Assembly (NCBI RefSeq): GCF_030122845.1
Contig: NZ_CP126084.1
Location: 3,472,001 to 3,536,000, forward strand
Reading direction: 5' to 3'
Source: Paenibacillus woosongensis
GTDB taxonomy: Bacteria > Bacillota > Bacilli > Paenibacillales > Paenibacillaceae
DNA: 64,000 bases
Each line of letters starts with the position of its first letter. Within the stretch, counting starts at the first letter, position 1. The notes below the pieces were generated by a model, which saw only the letters and a program-made list of their open reading frames with translations, was not told where the DNA came from and ran no database searches. Positions 18,238 through 27,600 of the stretch are shown one piece after another. A program made the translations under genes and the position numbers.

Positions 18238-19724
18238 TTGTTTAAGCCCCTTATCGCTTCTTTGGCAACGATCCGATCGTCGAAGTCATGCACTTCCGTG
18301 CCGATCAGTTGATAGGTCTCATGACCTTTCCCCGCAATCAATACTACATCTTCATTGCTTGCCATTTCAATAGCCTTCCGGATCGCCTCCCGCCGGTCGA
18401 CAACCAGCTCATAGCGCTTCTGGTCGACACCATCCTCCACAAGCCCGAACGCAATGTCATTCAAGATCGCCACAGGATCCTCCGTACGCGGATTATCAGA
18501 TGTAACGATGACATGCTGCGCATATCGGGCAGCTATTTTCCCCATGACGGGCCGTTTCGTCCGGTCGCGGTCCCCGCCGCAGCCAAATACGCAGATAACC
18601 CGTCCTTGGGCAAACTCCCCTACCGTGCGCAGCACGTTTTCGAGCCCGTCGGGCGTATGGGCATAATCGACAATGACCGCAAACGGCTGCCCTTCATCCA
18701 CAGCCTCAACCCGGCCGTCCACCCCTTTTACAGCCTCCAGGCTCTCTTTGATACGATTCAGCGGAACACCCTCAAGCAAAGCAGCGGCTATCGCTGCCAG
18801 AGCATTGTACACATTAAATTTGCCCACCATCCGAAGCGTAATATCGGTGCTGCCCTGAAACGTATCAACATGGAATGTAGTCCCCCGAGCCGTAATGGCG
18901 ATGTCCGATGCCCGGATATCGGCCGCATGCTCAACGCCGTAAGTAATGACCTCGGCCGCCGTTTGCTGTGCGAAATAAACGGAAGCCGGGTCGTCTGCAT
19001 TTATCACAGCATAGCTGCGCAGATCAGGATCTTCCTCATAGATATTCCCAAGCCGTGAGAAGAACAGTCCTTTGGCGGCGCGATATTCTTCCATCGTATG
19101 ATGGTAATCCAAATGATCCTGCGTCAAATTCGTAAATATGGCGGTACGGAAACGCGTGCCTTTGACCCTTCCCTGTTCAAGCGCATGTGAGGATACCTCC
19201 ATAACGCAATAATCTACATCGCTTTGCACCATTTCAGCTAAATAACGCTGCAGATCCAATGACTCCGGTGTCGTTCCCGGCATCGGGAAGGTTTGCCCCC
19301 CGTATTTCCGTTCAATCGTGCCAATCAGCCCCGTATTGCTGCCCTGATCCGCAAGAATACGTTCAATGAGATAAGTCGTTGTCGTCTTACCGTTCGTCCC
19401 GGTCACACCGATAACTTTTAGGCGCGAGCTCGGCGTCCGGTAGAATACATTGCTTAATATCGCCATCGCCAGTCTGCTGTCCTTCACCTGCAGCTGAGGC
19501 AGATCGACATGCTCCAAATACCGCTCTACGACCAGCGCAACAGCTCCCCGCCGGGCGGCTTCCGGAGCAAAATCATGCCCATCCACCGTATGACCCGGCA
19601 GGCAGACGAACAGGTCGCCAGCGTTCACTTGCCGGGAATCGATGGCGATACCCGCGCACGCCGTCTCTTTATTACCATGTATTCTCGATGCTATTAAATA
19701 TGTAGCCAGCTCTGTCAGCAGCAT
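18234..19724 (-). CDS. murE: UDP-MurNAc-dipeptide:meso-diaminopimelate ligase MurE
   Basis: MurE adds the third stem-peptide residue. The 496-residue product has the ATP loop GVTGTNGKTTTT at about 106-117, and the C-terminal motif DNPRTEDP that marks meso-diaminopimelate and not lysine as substrate, so the wall is predicted to be DAP type. ATG 19724 is 6 bases after GGAGGGG; the TTG at 19742 precedes that site and is rejected. It follows spoVD after an 83-bp gap. Confidence 0.97.
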   Translation of the reverse strand: MLLTELATYLIASRIHGNKETACAGIAIDSRQVNAGDLFVCLPGHTVDGHDFAPEAARRGAVALVVERYLEHVDLPQLQVKDSRLAMAILSNVFYRTPSSRLKVIGVTGTNGKTTTTYLIERILADQGSNTGLIGTIERKYGGQTFPMPGTTPESLDLQRYLAEMVQSDVDYCVMEVSSHALEQGRVKGTRFRTAIFTNLTQDHLDYHHTMEEYRAAKGLFFSRLGNIYEEDPDLRSYAVINADDPASVYFAQQTAAEVITYGVEHAADIRASDIAITARGTTFHVDTFQGSTDITLRMVGKFNVYNALAAIAAALLEGVPLNRIKESLEAVKGVDGRVEAVDEGQPFAVIVDYAHTPDGLENVLRTVGEFAQGRVICVFGCGGDRDRTKRPVMGKIAARYAQHVIVTSDNPRTEDPVAILNDIAFGLVEDGVDQKRYELVVDRREAIRKAIEMASNEDVVLIAGKGHETYQLIGTEVHDFDDRIVAKEAIRGLNK

Positions 19725-19807
19725 GTAAGACCCCTCCGTCAAATTGTTGCGTTCCTTTTCAATGCACTCACTTATATTATCACCAAGAGCATGGTTTTTC
19801 AGGAATA

Positions 19808-21757
19808 TTATTCACTATGGTCATGCTCGATACCAGCCTCGGATTCTTGGCCCATGTAAATCCGGATGGTTGAGCCGCTCTCCACCCGCGTTCCCGGCTT
19901 CGGCGCCTGATTAATGACGATATTGCCAACCCCTGATTTAGCCAAGGAGAAGTTCATGTTCAAGTCCTCGTAGATTTCCTGCACGCTATGCCCGATCAAA
20001 TCGGGAACAGTTACGATTTTCGTTTCTCCGTATTTGTACTTCTTTGTCATCTGATCCTTACGGGGAGGGACTTCCATGTACTCCAGGGCATCGGTCAATA
20101 TATTGCGGACGATTGGTGCAGCGACAACGCCCCCGAATTGAATGCCTTGAGGATTGTCGACTGCGGTGTATACAACGATTTTCGGATCGTCTGCAGGGGC
20201 AAAGCCGATAAACGAAACGATATGCTCGCTTGTCGAATAACGGCCATTCACCACCTTCTGGGCCGTTCCCGTCTTGCCGCCGACTCGGTAGCCGTCGATA
20301 AAAGCATTGCCCCCTGTGCCGTTCGCGACGACGCTCTCCAGTGCGCTCCTTACTTGCTTTGAAGTCGCCTCGGAAATGACCTGCCGGACAACAGTCGGCT
20401 CTACCTCGTCGACAATCTGGCCGGTGTCGGGATTGGTCCATGATTTCGTCACATGGGGCTTATAGAGCTTGCCGCCGTTAATGGCCGCCGACACCGCTGT
20501 AATCTGCTGGATCGGCGTAACCGAGACCCCTTGCCCGAATGATGTCGTCGCCAGCTCTACGGGACCTACCTGAGAAAGCTTGAACAAAATGCCGTTCTCT
20601 TCCCCGCTCAAGTCGATCCCCGTTTTGCTGCCAAAGCCGAAATCCTTAATGTACTTGAACAGAGTCTCTTTGCCGAGCCGCTGTCCAAGCGTTACAAATC
20701 CCGGGTTGCAGGAATTTTCCACGACCTGCAGGAAGGTCTGGCTTCCATGACCGCCCCTTTTCCAGCAGCGAAGCGAGGCGCCGGCTACTTTAATAAAGCC
20801 TGGATCAAAGAAACCTTCGTTAAGATTGACTTTCTTCTCCTCCAAAGCCGCTGCCAGGGTAATGATCTTAAATGTTGACCCCGGCTCATAAGTCATCCAG
20901 ATCGGCAGGTTGCGGTTGTACACCTCGGCGGTGTATTCCTGATAATTTCCCGGGTCATATCCCGGGCGAGAGGCCATAGCCAGTATTTCTCCGCTATTGG
21001 GATCCATCGCGATAGAAATCGCCGAATTCGCCTGCAATCTGGCCATCGCCTGATCGAGCTCCCGTTCCATGATGCTCTGAATCGTCTTATCGATCGTAAG
21101 CTGCAAATTAAGCCCATCCTTCGGCTCAACGTATTTCTCCGACGAGCCCGGCATCAGCCTGCCGCCCGCGTCGGACAAATACGAGATACTGCCGCTCATC
21201 CCGTTCAGCTGGCTGTCGTATTTCTGCTCGACACCGGTCAGTCCCTGATTGTAGCTGCCGGTAAAACCAAGAATGTGGGCAGCCAGCCCTCCATAAGGAT
21301 AATACCTTTTGTTATCCTCAGCAACAACAATACCCGGGAGAGCCAAATCACGAATTTGCTGTCCTTTATCCATCGTAATTTTGCGTCCGCCGGGCTGCAG
21401 CCTGACTATCGATTGTCGCTTCGTGATCGTTTTGAGAATCTGTTCTTCACTCATCCCGAGCAGCGGCGCCAAGCTGTGCGCAGTAGCCTTCGGGTCCTTG
21501 ATCTGCACCGGAATCGCCATGACCGTTGGCGTAGTTATATTATAGGCGAGCGTAACCCCGTTGCGATCGCTGATTTCCCCCCGTTTAGCCGAGAAAGGGA
21601 TGTTGCGCCGCCAGGAGTCCTCCGCTTTAGCCGACAGCTCCGCTCCTTGCCCTAGCTGTACGTAAGCGAGCCTGATAACCAGGGCCGCAAATAGCATAAC
21701 CAGCAGCAGCAGCAGAAGCAGCAGTCTTCGCCTGATGGTAATCTTGGATACTTTCAT
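19808..21757 (-). CDS. spoVD: Sporulation class B penicillin-binding protein SpoVD
   Basis: A transpeptidase for spore cortex peptidoglycan, predicted partner of SpoVE. The 649-residue protein has one N-terminal membrane helix (about 11-31), a PBP dimerisation domain, and the three penicillin-binding motifs: Ser294 in STFK, SCN at 349-351, and KTGT at 495-498. One PASTA-like domain follows (about 585-640). ATG 21757 comes after an AGGGGGGG site; the frame to 21808 lies upstream of it. The single PASTA domain and order pbpB-spoVD match Bacillus. The leader can fold over the ribosome site. Confidence 0.93.
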   Translation of the reverse strand: MKVSKITIRRRLLLLLLLLVMLFAALVIRLAYVQLGQGAELSAKAEDSWRRNIPFSAKRGEISDRNGVTLAYNITTPTVMAIPVQIKDPKATAHSLAPLLGMSEEQILKTITKRQSIVRLQPGGRKITMDKGQQIRDLALPGIVVAEDNKRYYPYGGLAAHILGFTGSYNQGLTGVEQKYDSQLNGMSGSISYLSDAGGRLMPGSSEKYVEPKDGLNLQLTIDKTIQSIMERELDQAMARLQANSAISIAMDPNSGEILAMASRPGYDPGNYQEYTAEVYNRNLPIWMTYEPGSTFKIITLAAALEEKKVNLNEGFFDPGFIKVAGASLRCWKRGGHGSQTFLQVVENSCNPGFVTLGQRLGKETLFKYIKDFGFGSKTGIDLSGEENGILFKLSQVGPVELATTSFGQGVSVTPIQQITAVSAAINGGKLYKPHVTKSWTNPDTGQIVDEVEPTVVRQVISEATSKQVRSALESVVANGTGGNAFIDGYRVGGKTGTAQKVVNGRYSTSEHIVSFIGFAPADDPKIVVYTAVDNPQGIQFGGVVAAPIVRNILTDALEYMEVPPRKDQMTKKYKYGETKIVTVPDLIGHSVQEIYEDLNMNFSLAKSGVGNIVINQAPKPGTRVESGSTIRIYMGQESEAGIEHDHSE

Positions 21758-21765
21758 AGTTTGCC

Positions 21766-21830
21766 CCCCCTGTTCGTTCCTCACAAGACATGATCGTACT
21801 GCTATCATGACTATTCAGGACAAACAGGGG
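21766..21830 (-). promoter_or_regulatory. Leader hairpin masking the spoVD ribosome site
   Basis: On the minus strand CCCCTGTTTG (21830-21821) can pair with CGAACAGGGG (21775-21766), which covers much of the spoVD ribosome-binding G run. Inside lies a second 6-bp stem, CATGAT/ATCATG (21809-21804 and 21794-21789). The fold is read by eye. Confidence 0.4.
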
Positions 21831-21840
21831 TTAGAACAAG

Positions 21841-24087
21841 CTATGGGGATGGCTCGCCAGATTCCCCTGAATCAGTCTCGTTCTTATCATCACCGTCCTC
21901 GTTTTGAGCGGAAGCGTCCTCTCCCGCGGCCTCCTGGTCACCCTCCTTGCTAAGAGGCTCCAGCACAAGCGTAACCTGCCTTTGGCCTTGAACTTCCGTT
22001 ACCTGCTGATCAACGACAAACCCTTCGCCTACGGTTCTTACGGCTACCTGGAGCACAGACAACAGCTCCAACGCATCGCGCAAAGATTGCCCCTTCACAT
22101 TAGGGATGTTCAAATGCTGGCCTTCTTCCGTGAGAATGTACATATGCTGGCCAGGCTTCATATGAGTCCCGGCCTTCGGAAATTGGGAGACCACCTTGCT
22201 TCCGTTACCCAGCGTCGCATAGGAAATCCCCTTCCCTGCAAGTAAATCCTTGGCTTCCTGCACACCCAAGCCGCTAAGCTCCGGCGCCTTTGCGCCAGTT
22301 GCGGTCGCAGAAGAGTTCGCTGCCTTATCGATCTGCTTCGGCACTCCCATATATTGCAGAACCTGGTTCAGTATTTTTTTGACGATCGGCCCTGCAGCCG
22401 TACCGCCGCCAAGCTCGGAATTGCTAGGTTCGTCGATCAAGACGAGGATAGCAATCTTGGGATCATCTACAGGGGCGTAACCCACGAAGGAAACGACCTG
22501 TTTCGTATAATCATACCCGCCCTTAGCCGCCTTAACCGCGGTTCCCGTCTTACCTGCGATACGATACCCGTCTATATAAGCATGCCGGCCGGTACCAATC
22601 TTTAGATCAGAGACCACCTGCTCTAGATATCCGCTAACTTCCTTCGCCTTCTCCGGTGATATGACTTGGCGGATGACCTTCGGCTGAGTTGTCACGGTCT
22701 CCCCCGTATGAGGATCCGTAATGGATTTGACAATATGCGGTTCCATCAATTTGCCGCCATTAGCTACCGCAGCTACCGCGACAAGCTGCTGGACTGGCGT
22801 TACGAGCAGCTGGCCGTGTCCGTAAGACATGGCGGCATAGTCTGCCTGGTATACAGGACTAACTAGCCCCTTCGCTTCTCCGGGAAGCTCGATGCCTGTC
22901 TTTTGGCCGAAGCCGAAATTGTCGACGTACTCTTTTAGCAAATCAGGACCCAGCTTCTCATAGCCAAGTTTGACAAAAGCAACGTTACTGGAGCGCTTGA
23001 CTCCTTCCAAATACGAGATCGCTCCCCATCCCGACCGTTTGACGTCGTGAATTGTCTGGCCGGGTACGCGAATACTGCCGGACATGAAGCTCTCGTTCGG
23101 ATTGAACATACCTTCCTGCACCGCTCCAGCCAGCGTTACAATCTTGAACGTCGAACCTGGCTCATAGACTGATTTGATCGCATGGTTGTAGAAATTCTTC
23201 TGGTCGACGCCCTTCCAATACTCGTTGGGATTATAAGTTGGCATGTTCGCCATGCCCAGAATCTCCATCGTTTTCGGATCAACTGCTACTACCGTCATGC
23301 TGATCGGCTTCAGTTCGGCGAAAGCTTCCCTCATCGCCTCTTCGATATAATACTGGATTGTATAGTCAATCGTCAGCTGTAAATCCTTTCCATTCCTTGC
23401 CGGCGTGAAAATTTCGCTAGCCTTGGGGATCTCGATTCCACGGCCGTCGCTCTTATATTCAAGCGAACCGTCCTGGCCTCTCAGCTCCTCATCGTAGTAT
23501 GCTTCGATGCCCGTGCCCTGTACAGCCTCGCCTTCGCGATTGACATAACCGAGCACATGCGCCGCCAGGCTGTTCTTCGGATAATATCGCTTTTGATCCT
23601 TAATGAGAATGATGCCTACATCTTCAAGTTCATGCTCTTTCATCAGGTCATCTCTTAATTTCTCAACCTGTTCCTTTACGTCCTGATCGACCTTCCAGCC
23701 CTCCCTGCGCACTTCTCTCTGCCTATAGAACTCGCCGTCTTCGTTCTTGGCATTGACGAGCTCGCGCAATTCATCCTCTTTCTTGCCGAGTATGTCGTGA
23801 AGCCCCTTCACGATATCTTCCTGGATTCCCGCCTCATGAATCAGTTTGGGATTGATGGCCACGGTGTAAGCAGGAGCATCCACCGCCAGAATATCGCCGT
23901 TACGATCGATGATTTTGCCGCGGCTGGCCGGTATTGTCTTCTTCTTGGACCATACCTTTTCCGCATAGTCTTGCCAGAAATCCGCCTCAACGACCTGTAT
24001 CCAAAACACTTTTCCCATCAATACAGCAAAAAAGAGGGTAATAACTCCCCCTATAAGCAGCGTCCGCAGTTTGATTCTTTTGATCAT
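21841..24087 (-). CDS. pbpB: Divisome class B penicillin-binding protein (PBP2B/FtsI)
   Basis: The septal transpeptidase of cell division. The 748-residue protein has a membrane helix at about 8-30, a dimerisation domain, catalytic Ser312 in STFK, SSN at 366-368 and KTGT at 513-516, followed by two PASTA-like domains (about 605-665 and 670-725) and an acidic, low-complexity tail. Two PASTA domains and the place directly after ftsL separate it from SpoVD. ATG 24087 has AAAGAGG upstream. Confidence 0.95.
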   Translation of the reverse strand: MIKRIKLRTLLIGGVITLFFAVLMGKVFWIQVVEADFWQDYAEKVWSKKKTIPASRGKIIDRNGDILAVDAPAYTVAINPKLIHEAGIQEDIVKGLHDILGKKEDELRELVNAKNEDGEFYRQREVRREGWKVDQDVKEQVEKLRDDLMKEHELEDVGIILIKDQKRYYPKNSLAAHVLGYVNREGEAVQGTGIEAYYDEELRGQDGSLEYKSDGRGIEIPKASEIFTPARNGKDLQLTIDYTIQYYIEEAMREAFAELKPISMTVVAVDPKTMEILGMANMPTYNPNEYWKGVDQKNFYNHAIKSVYEPGSTFKIVTLAGAVQEGMFNPNESFMSGSIRVPGQTIHDVKRSGWGAISYLEGVKRSSNVAFVKLGYEKLGPDLLKEYVDNFGFGQKTGIELPGEAKGLVSPVYQADYAAMSYGHGQLLVTPVQQLVAVAAVANGGKLMEPHIVKSITDPHTGETVTTQPKVIRQVISPEKAKEVSGYLEQVVSDLKIGTGRHAYIDGYRIAGKTGTAVKAAKGGYDYTKQVVSFVGYAPVDDPKIAILVLIDEPSNSELGGGTAAGPIVKKILNQVLQYMGVPKQIDKAANSSATATGAKAPELSGLGVQEAKDLLAGKGISYATLGNGSKVVSQFPKAGTHMKPGQHMYILTEEGQHLNIPNVKGQSLRDALELLSVLQVAVRTVGEGFVVDQQVTEVQGQRQVTLVLEPLSKEGDQEAAGEDASAQNEDGDDKNETDSGESGEPSP

Positions 24088-24108
24088 GGCTAGAACCTCT
24101 TTAATTCT

Positions 24109-24537
24109 TTATTTTCTGGCTACCTTGGCTGCGTCTTCCGAATTCGCAGTTTTGCTGCCGGACTCCGTCGAAATTTGTACGTGAAACCCTTCTTCATTCG
24201 ACTCCGTATAACCGAGCTTGGCGGCTTCCTGAGGAATTTGCTCCTCTAGCTTTTCTTTCTGAATTGTCAGCTCATTCATCTCGGCATTCAGCTTCTGCAT
24301 GTCGGTATTCAGGTTATACATTTCGCGCTTCATGTTATACAGATTGGCATTTTGCCACAGCAAACCACCCATCACGGCTACACAGAACATGATAGTGAAC
24401 ATATATAGCAGCTTCTCCCGAACGGGAAGAGCGGCTCTGCGGGTAACAACCTTCGTCGTTTCACGGTAGCGCTGCGACTGATTGCCGCGTTCATGAGCTT
24501 TTTCTTTTACTGCCAAATTACCCCGTGTATAGGCCAT
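24109..24537 (-). CDS. ftsL: Division protein FtsL
   Basis: FtsL is a bitopic divisome protein that pairs with DivIC and DivIB and activates septal synthesis. The 142-residue product has a basic cytosolic tail, one membrane helix (about 44-61) and a heptad-like coiled coil (about 68-105, MYNLNTDMQKLNAEMNELTI). GGAGGA lies before ATG 24537. Sequence identity in this family is low; the assignment rests on topology and on position between rsmH and pbpB. Confidence 0.9.
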   Translation of the reverse strand: MAYTRGNLAVKEKAHERGNQSQRYRETTKVVTRRAALPVREKLLYMFTIMFCVAVMGGLLWQNANLYNMKREMYNLNTDMQKLNAEMNELTIQKEKLEEQIPQEAAKLGYTESNEEGFHVQISTESGSKTANSEDAAKVARK

Positions 24538-24559
24538 TTCTCGATTCCTCCGCTACAGA

Positions 24560-25513
24560 TTACAATTTCTCCGCTACGCGCAATTTAGCTGAACGCGCAC
24601 GGGGATTATCGGCCAATTCCTCCTCGGAAGGAACCATCGGCTTCCGGTTAATCAGTTTGAGTTCACCCTTCCCTCCGCAAACACACATCGGGAAATCCGG
24701 AGGGCAAGTACACCTCTCGACAAATTTTGCGAAAATTTGCTTGCAAATCCGGTCTTCCAGCGAATGAAATGTGATGACCGACACTCTGCCGCCCGGCGCT
24801 GCGCAACGAATTGCAGCATGCAATCCGTCCTCGAAGGCGCCCAATTCATCGTTAACCGCGATCCGCAATGCCTGGAAACTTCGTTTGGCCGGATGTCCGC
24901 CAGTACGGCGCGCAGCGGCTGGAATCCCTTCTTTGATGAGTTCAACCAGCTGACCGGTCGTCTCGATCGGATGCTCGGCACGCCTCTCGGTGATGACTCT
25001 GGCAATTCGTCTAGAAAATTTCTCTTCACCATACTGATATAAAATACGCGCGATTTCGCTCTCCGGCCATTCATTCACGATTTCTCTTGCGGTCAGGCCG
25101 GCCGTCTGATCCATTCTCATGTCCAGCGGGGCGTCCGCATTGTAGCTGAAGCCCCGCTCGCCCTCATCGAATTGAGGTGATGATACGCCCAGATCGAACA
25201 AAAAACCGTCAACCTGAGGCACGCCGTCCTTCTTAGGAACCCAGTCGAGCTCCGACAGCTTTTCCTGCAAATATCGAAAATTGCTTCGCACCAAGGTTAG
25301 CTGCTCTCCATAAGAGGATAATTTGGCTTTGGCATTCTCATGCGCCCAATCATCCTGGTCAAAGGCGATCAGCCGTCCTTCCGCTCCAAGCTTGGACAGA
25401 ATTACCGAGCTGTGCCCTCCGCCTCCCAAGGTACAATCTACATAAATACCATTCGGCTTGATGCGCAGCCCCTCTGTCGCTTCTTCCTTAAGCACTGTGA
25501 TGTGATGAAACAA
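24560..25513 (-). CDS. rsmH: 16S rRNA (cytosine1402-N4)-methyltransferase RsmH
   Basis: RsmH (MraW) methylates C1402 in the 16S rRNA P site with SAM. The 317-residue product shows the SAM motif [20 protein letters not shown] at about 24-43, [19 protein letters not shown] (about 106), the characteristic helical insert, and [16 protein letters not shown] near 250. It lies 20 bp after mraZ at the head of the cluster. Confidence 0.97.
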   Translation of the reverse strand: MFHHITVLKEEATEGLRIKPNGIYVDCTLGGGGHSSVILSKLGAEGRLIAFDQDDWAHENAKAKLSSYGEQLTLVRSNFRYLQEKLSELDWVPKKDGVPQVDGFLFDLGVSSPQFDEGERGFSYNADAPLDMRMDQTAGLTAREIVNEWPESEIARILYQYGEEKFSRRIARVITERRAEHPIETTGQLVELIKEGIPAAARRTGGHPAKRSFQALRIAVNDELGAFEDGLHAAIRCAAPGGRVSVITFHSLEDRICKQIFAKFVERCTCPPDFPMCVCGGKGELKLINRKPMVPSEEELADNPRARSAKLRVAEKL

Positions 25514-25533
25514 GCTGCAGCCCTCCAGACCGT

Positions 25534-25971
25534 CTACAAATCAAAATTAAAATCAACCAGTTTCTCCGCAATGTCATTGAACGTGTCCTCCGATTGCTGG
25601 AAGTATTGCTCCCAGGTGTCACGGCTCCAAATTTCAACCCGATTCGACACGCCAAGTACAACGCAATCCTTCTCAAGCTTAGCGTACTGCCGCAAATTTG
25701 CCGGTAAATTTACCCTTCCCTGTTTGTCCCACTCGCATTCTGTCGCTCCCGAGAAAAAAAAGCGGGTGAACGCACGAGCATCAGACTTCATTAAAGGGAG
25801 GGCCTTCAGCTTCTGCTCCAGCACTTCCCATTCCTGCATCGGATACACAAAAAGGCATTGGTCCAAACCGCGGGTCACTACGAAAGAGGCCCCGAGGAGA
25901 TCACGAAATTTAGCCGGTATAATTATCCGGCCTTTGTCATCAATGCTATGTTGGAACTCCCCCATAAACAT
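25534..25971 (-). CDS. mraZ: Transcriptional regulator MraZ
   Basis: MraZ is an AbrB-fold DNA-binding protein that represses its own dcw promoter. The 145-residue product has the two tandem SpoVT/AbrB-like halves ([20 protein letters not shown] at about 3-22 and [19 protein letters not shown] at about 76-94). ATG 25971 lies ten bases after AAGGAG. A longer frame starting with GTG at 26022 runs through the operator repeats and is rejected. Confidence 0.96.
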   Translation of the reverse strand: MFMGEFQHSIDDKGRIIIPAKFRDLLGASFVVTRGLDQCLFVYPMQEWEVLEQKLKALPLMKSDARAFTRFFFSGATECEWDKQGRVNLPANLRQYAKLEKDCVVLGVSNRVEIWSRDTWEQYFQQSEDTFNDIAEKLVDFNFDL

Positions 25972-25995
25972 TGAACCGTCACTCCTTACCTCTTT

Positions 25996-26023
25996 CCCCC
26001 ACTTTGCACCACTTTCCACCACT
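25996..26023 (-). promoter_or_regulatory. MraZ operator boxes
   Basis: Three AGTGG repeats spaced exactly 10 bp (26023-26019, 26013-26009, 26003-25999) lie between the promoter and the mraZ start. GTGG-type repeats at 10-bp intervals are the known MraZ binding site, so autorepression of the dcw cluster is expected. Confidence 0.85.
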
Positions 26024-26043
26024 CATGACATTAGTTATTCTGC

Positions 26044-26073
26044 ATTCTAGCGTAAAATCCTCCTACAATGCAA
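26044..26073 (-). promoter_or_regulatory. Sigma-A promoter of the dcw cluster
   Basis: TTGCAT (26073-26068) and TAGAAT (26049-26044) with an 18-bp spacer, directly upstream of the MraZ boxes. Confidence 0.65.
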
Positions 26074-26207
26074 ATTATTTTTCGAAGAAAGCGTATATTT
26101 TTGCGATTCTTTGAATACTTCCATGTTTTACATAAAATAGTTAGGTATTAAGCACGTTGACAAAAGGTCTAAAGTCCTATCAGCCTCCATTTCCCGCTCA
26201 CGTCAAA

Positions 26208-26243
26208 AAAGACAGCCGGGAAATATTTTCCCGCCTGTCTTTG
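26208..26243 (-). terminator. Intrinsic terminator after ahcY
   Basis: A 16-position stem with one C-C mismatch (26208-26223 with 26228-26243), followed on the minus strand by TTTTTTG. It lies 34 bases past the ahcY stop and isolates the dcw promoter. Confidence 0.85.
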
Positions 26244-26276
26244 ATAATAAATGCAATATAATAATTCATTTTGAGC

Positions 26277-27545
26277 TTAATGCTCTTGCCAGCTATCCAA
26301 ATAAGCGCGTTGTTCTTCCGTTAGACGGTCGATGCCGAAACCGAGGCTTTCCAGCTTGTAACGGGCAACCTGCTCATCCAGCTCATAAGGCACGTTAACG
26401 ACAGTTGCGCCGATTTCTTTATAGCGCTCATTGACGTATTTCAAGGACAAGGCTTGCAGAGCAAAGGTCATATCCATAATTTCGGCAGGGTGTCCGTCGC
26501 CTGCCGCTAGGTTCACCAGACGGCCTTCGGCCAAAACGTATATTTTGCGTCCATCCTTAAGCTGATATTCCTCGATGTTGCGTCTTACGGTGCGTACGGA
26601 AACGGAACGCTCCTCGAGCTCCGGCTTGTTAACCTCAACATCGAAATGCCCTGCGTTGGACAGAATTGCTCCGTCCTTCATTACATCGTAGTGCTCGCCG
26701 CGAATAACGTCGCGGTTGCCCGTCACCGTTACGAAGAAATCGCCCACTTTGGCAGCTTCAATCATCGGCATAACATGAAACCCGTCCATGTAAGCCTCGA
26801 CCGCTTTGATCGCGTCGATTTCCGTTACGATAACGTTGGCTCCGAGTCCCTTGGCGCGCATGGCAACCCCTTTGCCGCACCAGCCGTAACCGACAACAAC
26901 GACCGTTTTGCCTGCAACGACAAGGTTCGTCGTCCGGTTAATGCCGTCCCAGACCGATTGGCCTGTTCCATAGCGGTTGTCAAACAAGTATTTGCAATAT
27001 GCATCATTGACCGCAACCATCGGGAACTTCAGCTGGCCTTCCTTATCCATCGCTTTGAGGCGCAAAATACCGGTTGTCGTTTCTTCGGCGCCGCCGCGAA
27101 CGTTCTCCAGCAGGTCGGGACGCTCGGAGTGCAAAATGCTGACCAGGTCGCCTCCGTCGTCAATGATCAGATCAGGCTTGTTCTCCAGAGCGCGGATCAT
27201 CAGCTCTTTATATTCCTTCGGATCGGGATTATATTTCGCAAACACCGTTACGCCGTCCTCGACAAGCGCCGCGCATACATCATCCTGCGTGGATAGAGGG
27301 TTGCTGCCCGTTATGGTAACCTCAGCTCCGCCCGCTTGCACCACTTTTGCCAGATAGGCGGTTTTGGCCTCCAAGTGCAAAGATATAGCCACCTTCAAAC
27401 CTTTAAATGGCTGCTCCTGCTCAAATTGCTTGCGGATGCGGCTAAGCACCGGCATATGGGCTTCCACCCAGTCGATTTTCAAATGGCCCTCTGGAGCCAG
27501 CTTCAAATCCGTAATTACGCTGTTCTGAATCGCTTTTGTTGTCAA
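26277..27545 (-). CDS. ahcY: Adenosylhomocysteinase
   Basis: This NAD-dependent cytosolic enzyme splits S-adenosylhomocysteine into adenosine and homocysteine, closing the methyl cycle. The 422-residue product has NAD-binding [18 protein letters not shown] (about 208), [25 protein letters not shown] (about 175) and SNAGHFDVE (about 285). The start is TTG at 27545, eight bases after GGGAGG; the frame continues to 27578 without a site. Many Bacillus species use the Pfs-LuxS route instead; this gene offers the one-step route. No SAH or SAM riboswitch is seen in the short upstream gap. Confidence 0.96.
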   Translation of the reverse strand: MTTKAIQNSVITDLKLAPEGHLKIDWVEAHMPVLSRIRKQFEQEQPFKGLKVAISLHLEAKTAYLAKVVQAGGAEVTITGSNPLSTQDDVCAALVEDGVTVFAKYNPDPKEYKELMIRALENKPDLIIDDGGDLVSILHSERPDLLENVRGGAEETTTGILRLKAMDKEGQLKFPMVAVNDAYCKYLFDNRYGTGQSVWDGINRTTNLVVAGKTVVVVGYGWCGKGVAMRAKGLGANVIVTEIDAIKAVEAYMDGFHVMPMIEAAKVGDFFVTVTGNRDVIRGEHYDVMKDGAILSNAGHFDVEVNKPELEERSVSVRTVRRNIEEYQLKDGRKIYVLAEGRLVNLAAGDGHPAEIMDMTFALQALSLKYVNERYKEIGATVVNVPYELDEQVARYKLESLGFGIDRLTEEQRAYLDSWQEH

Positions 27546-27600
27546 TGCAGTAACCTCCCAATCATAATCTGTGATCACAATTTCGCTTGCTGAGTTGCCT

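Noticed and set aside
27546..27600. SAH or SAM riboswitch before ahcY
   Set aside because: Only about 55 bp separate ahcY from bshC and no structured element fits there.
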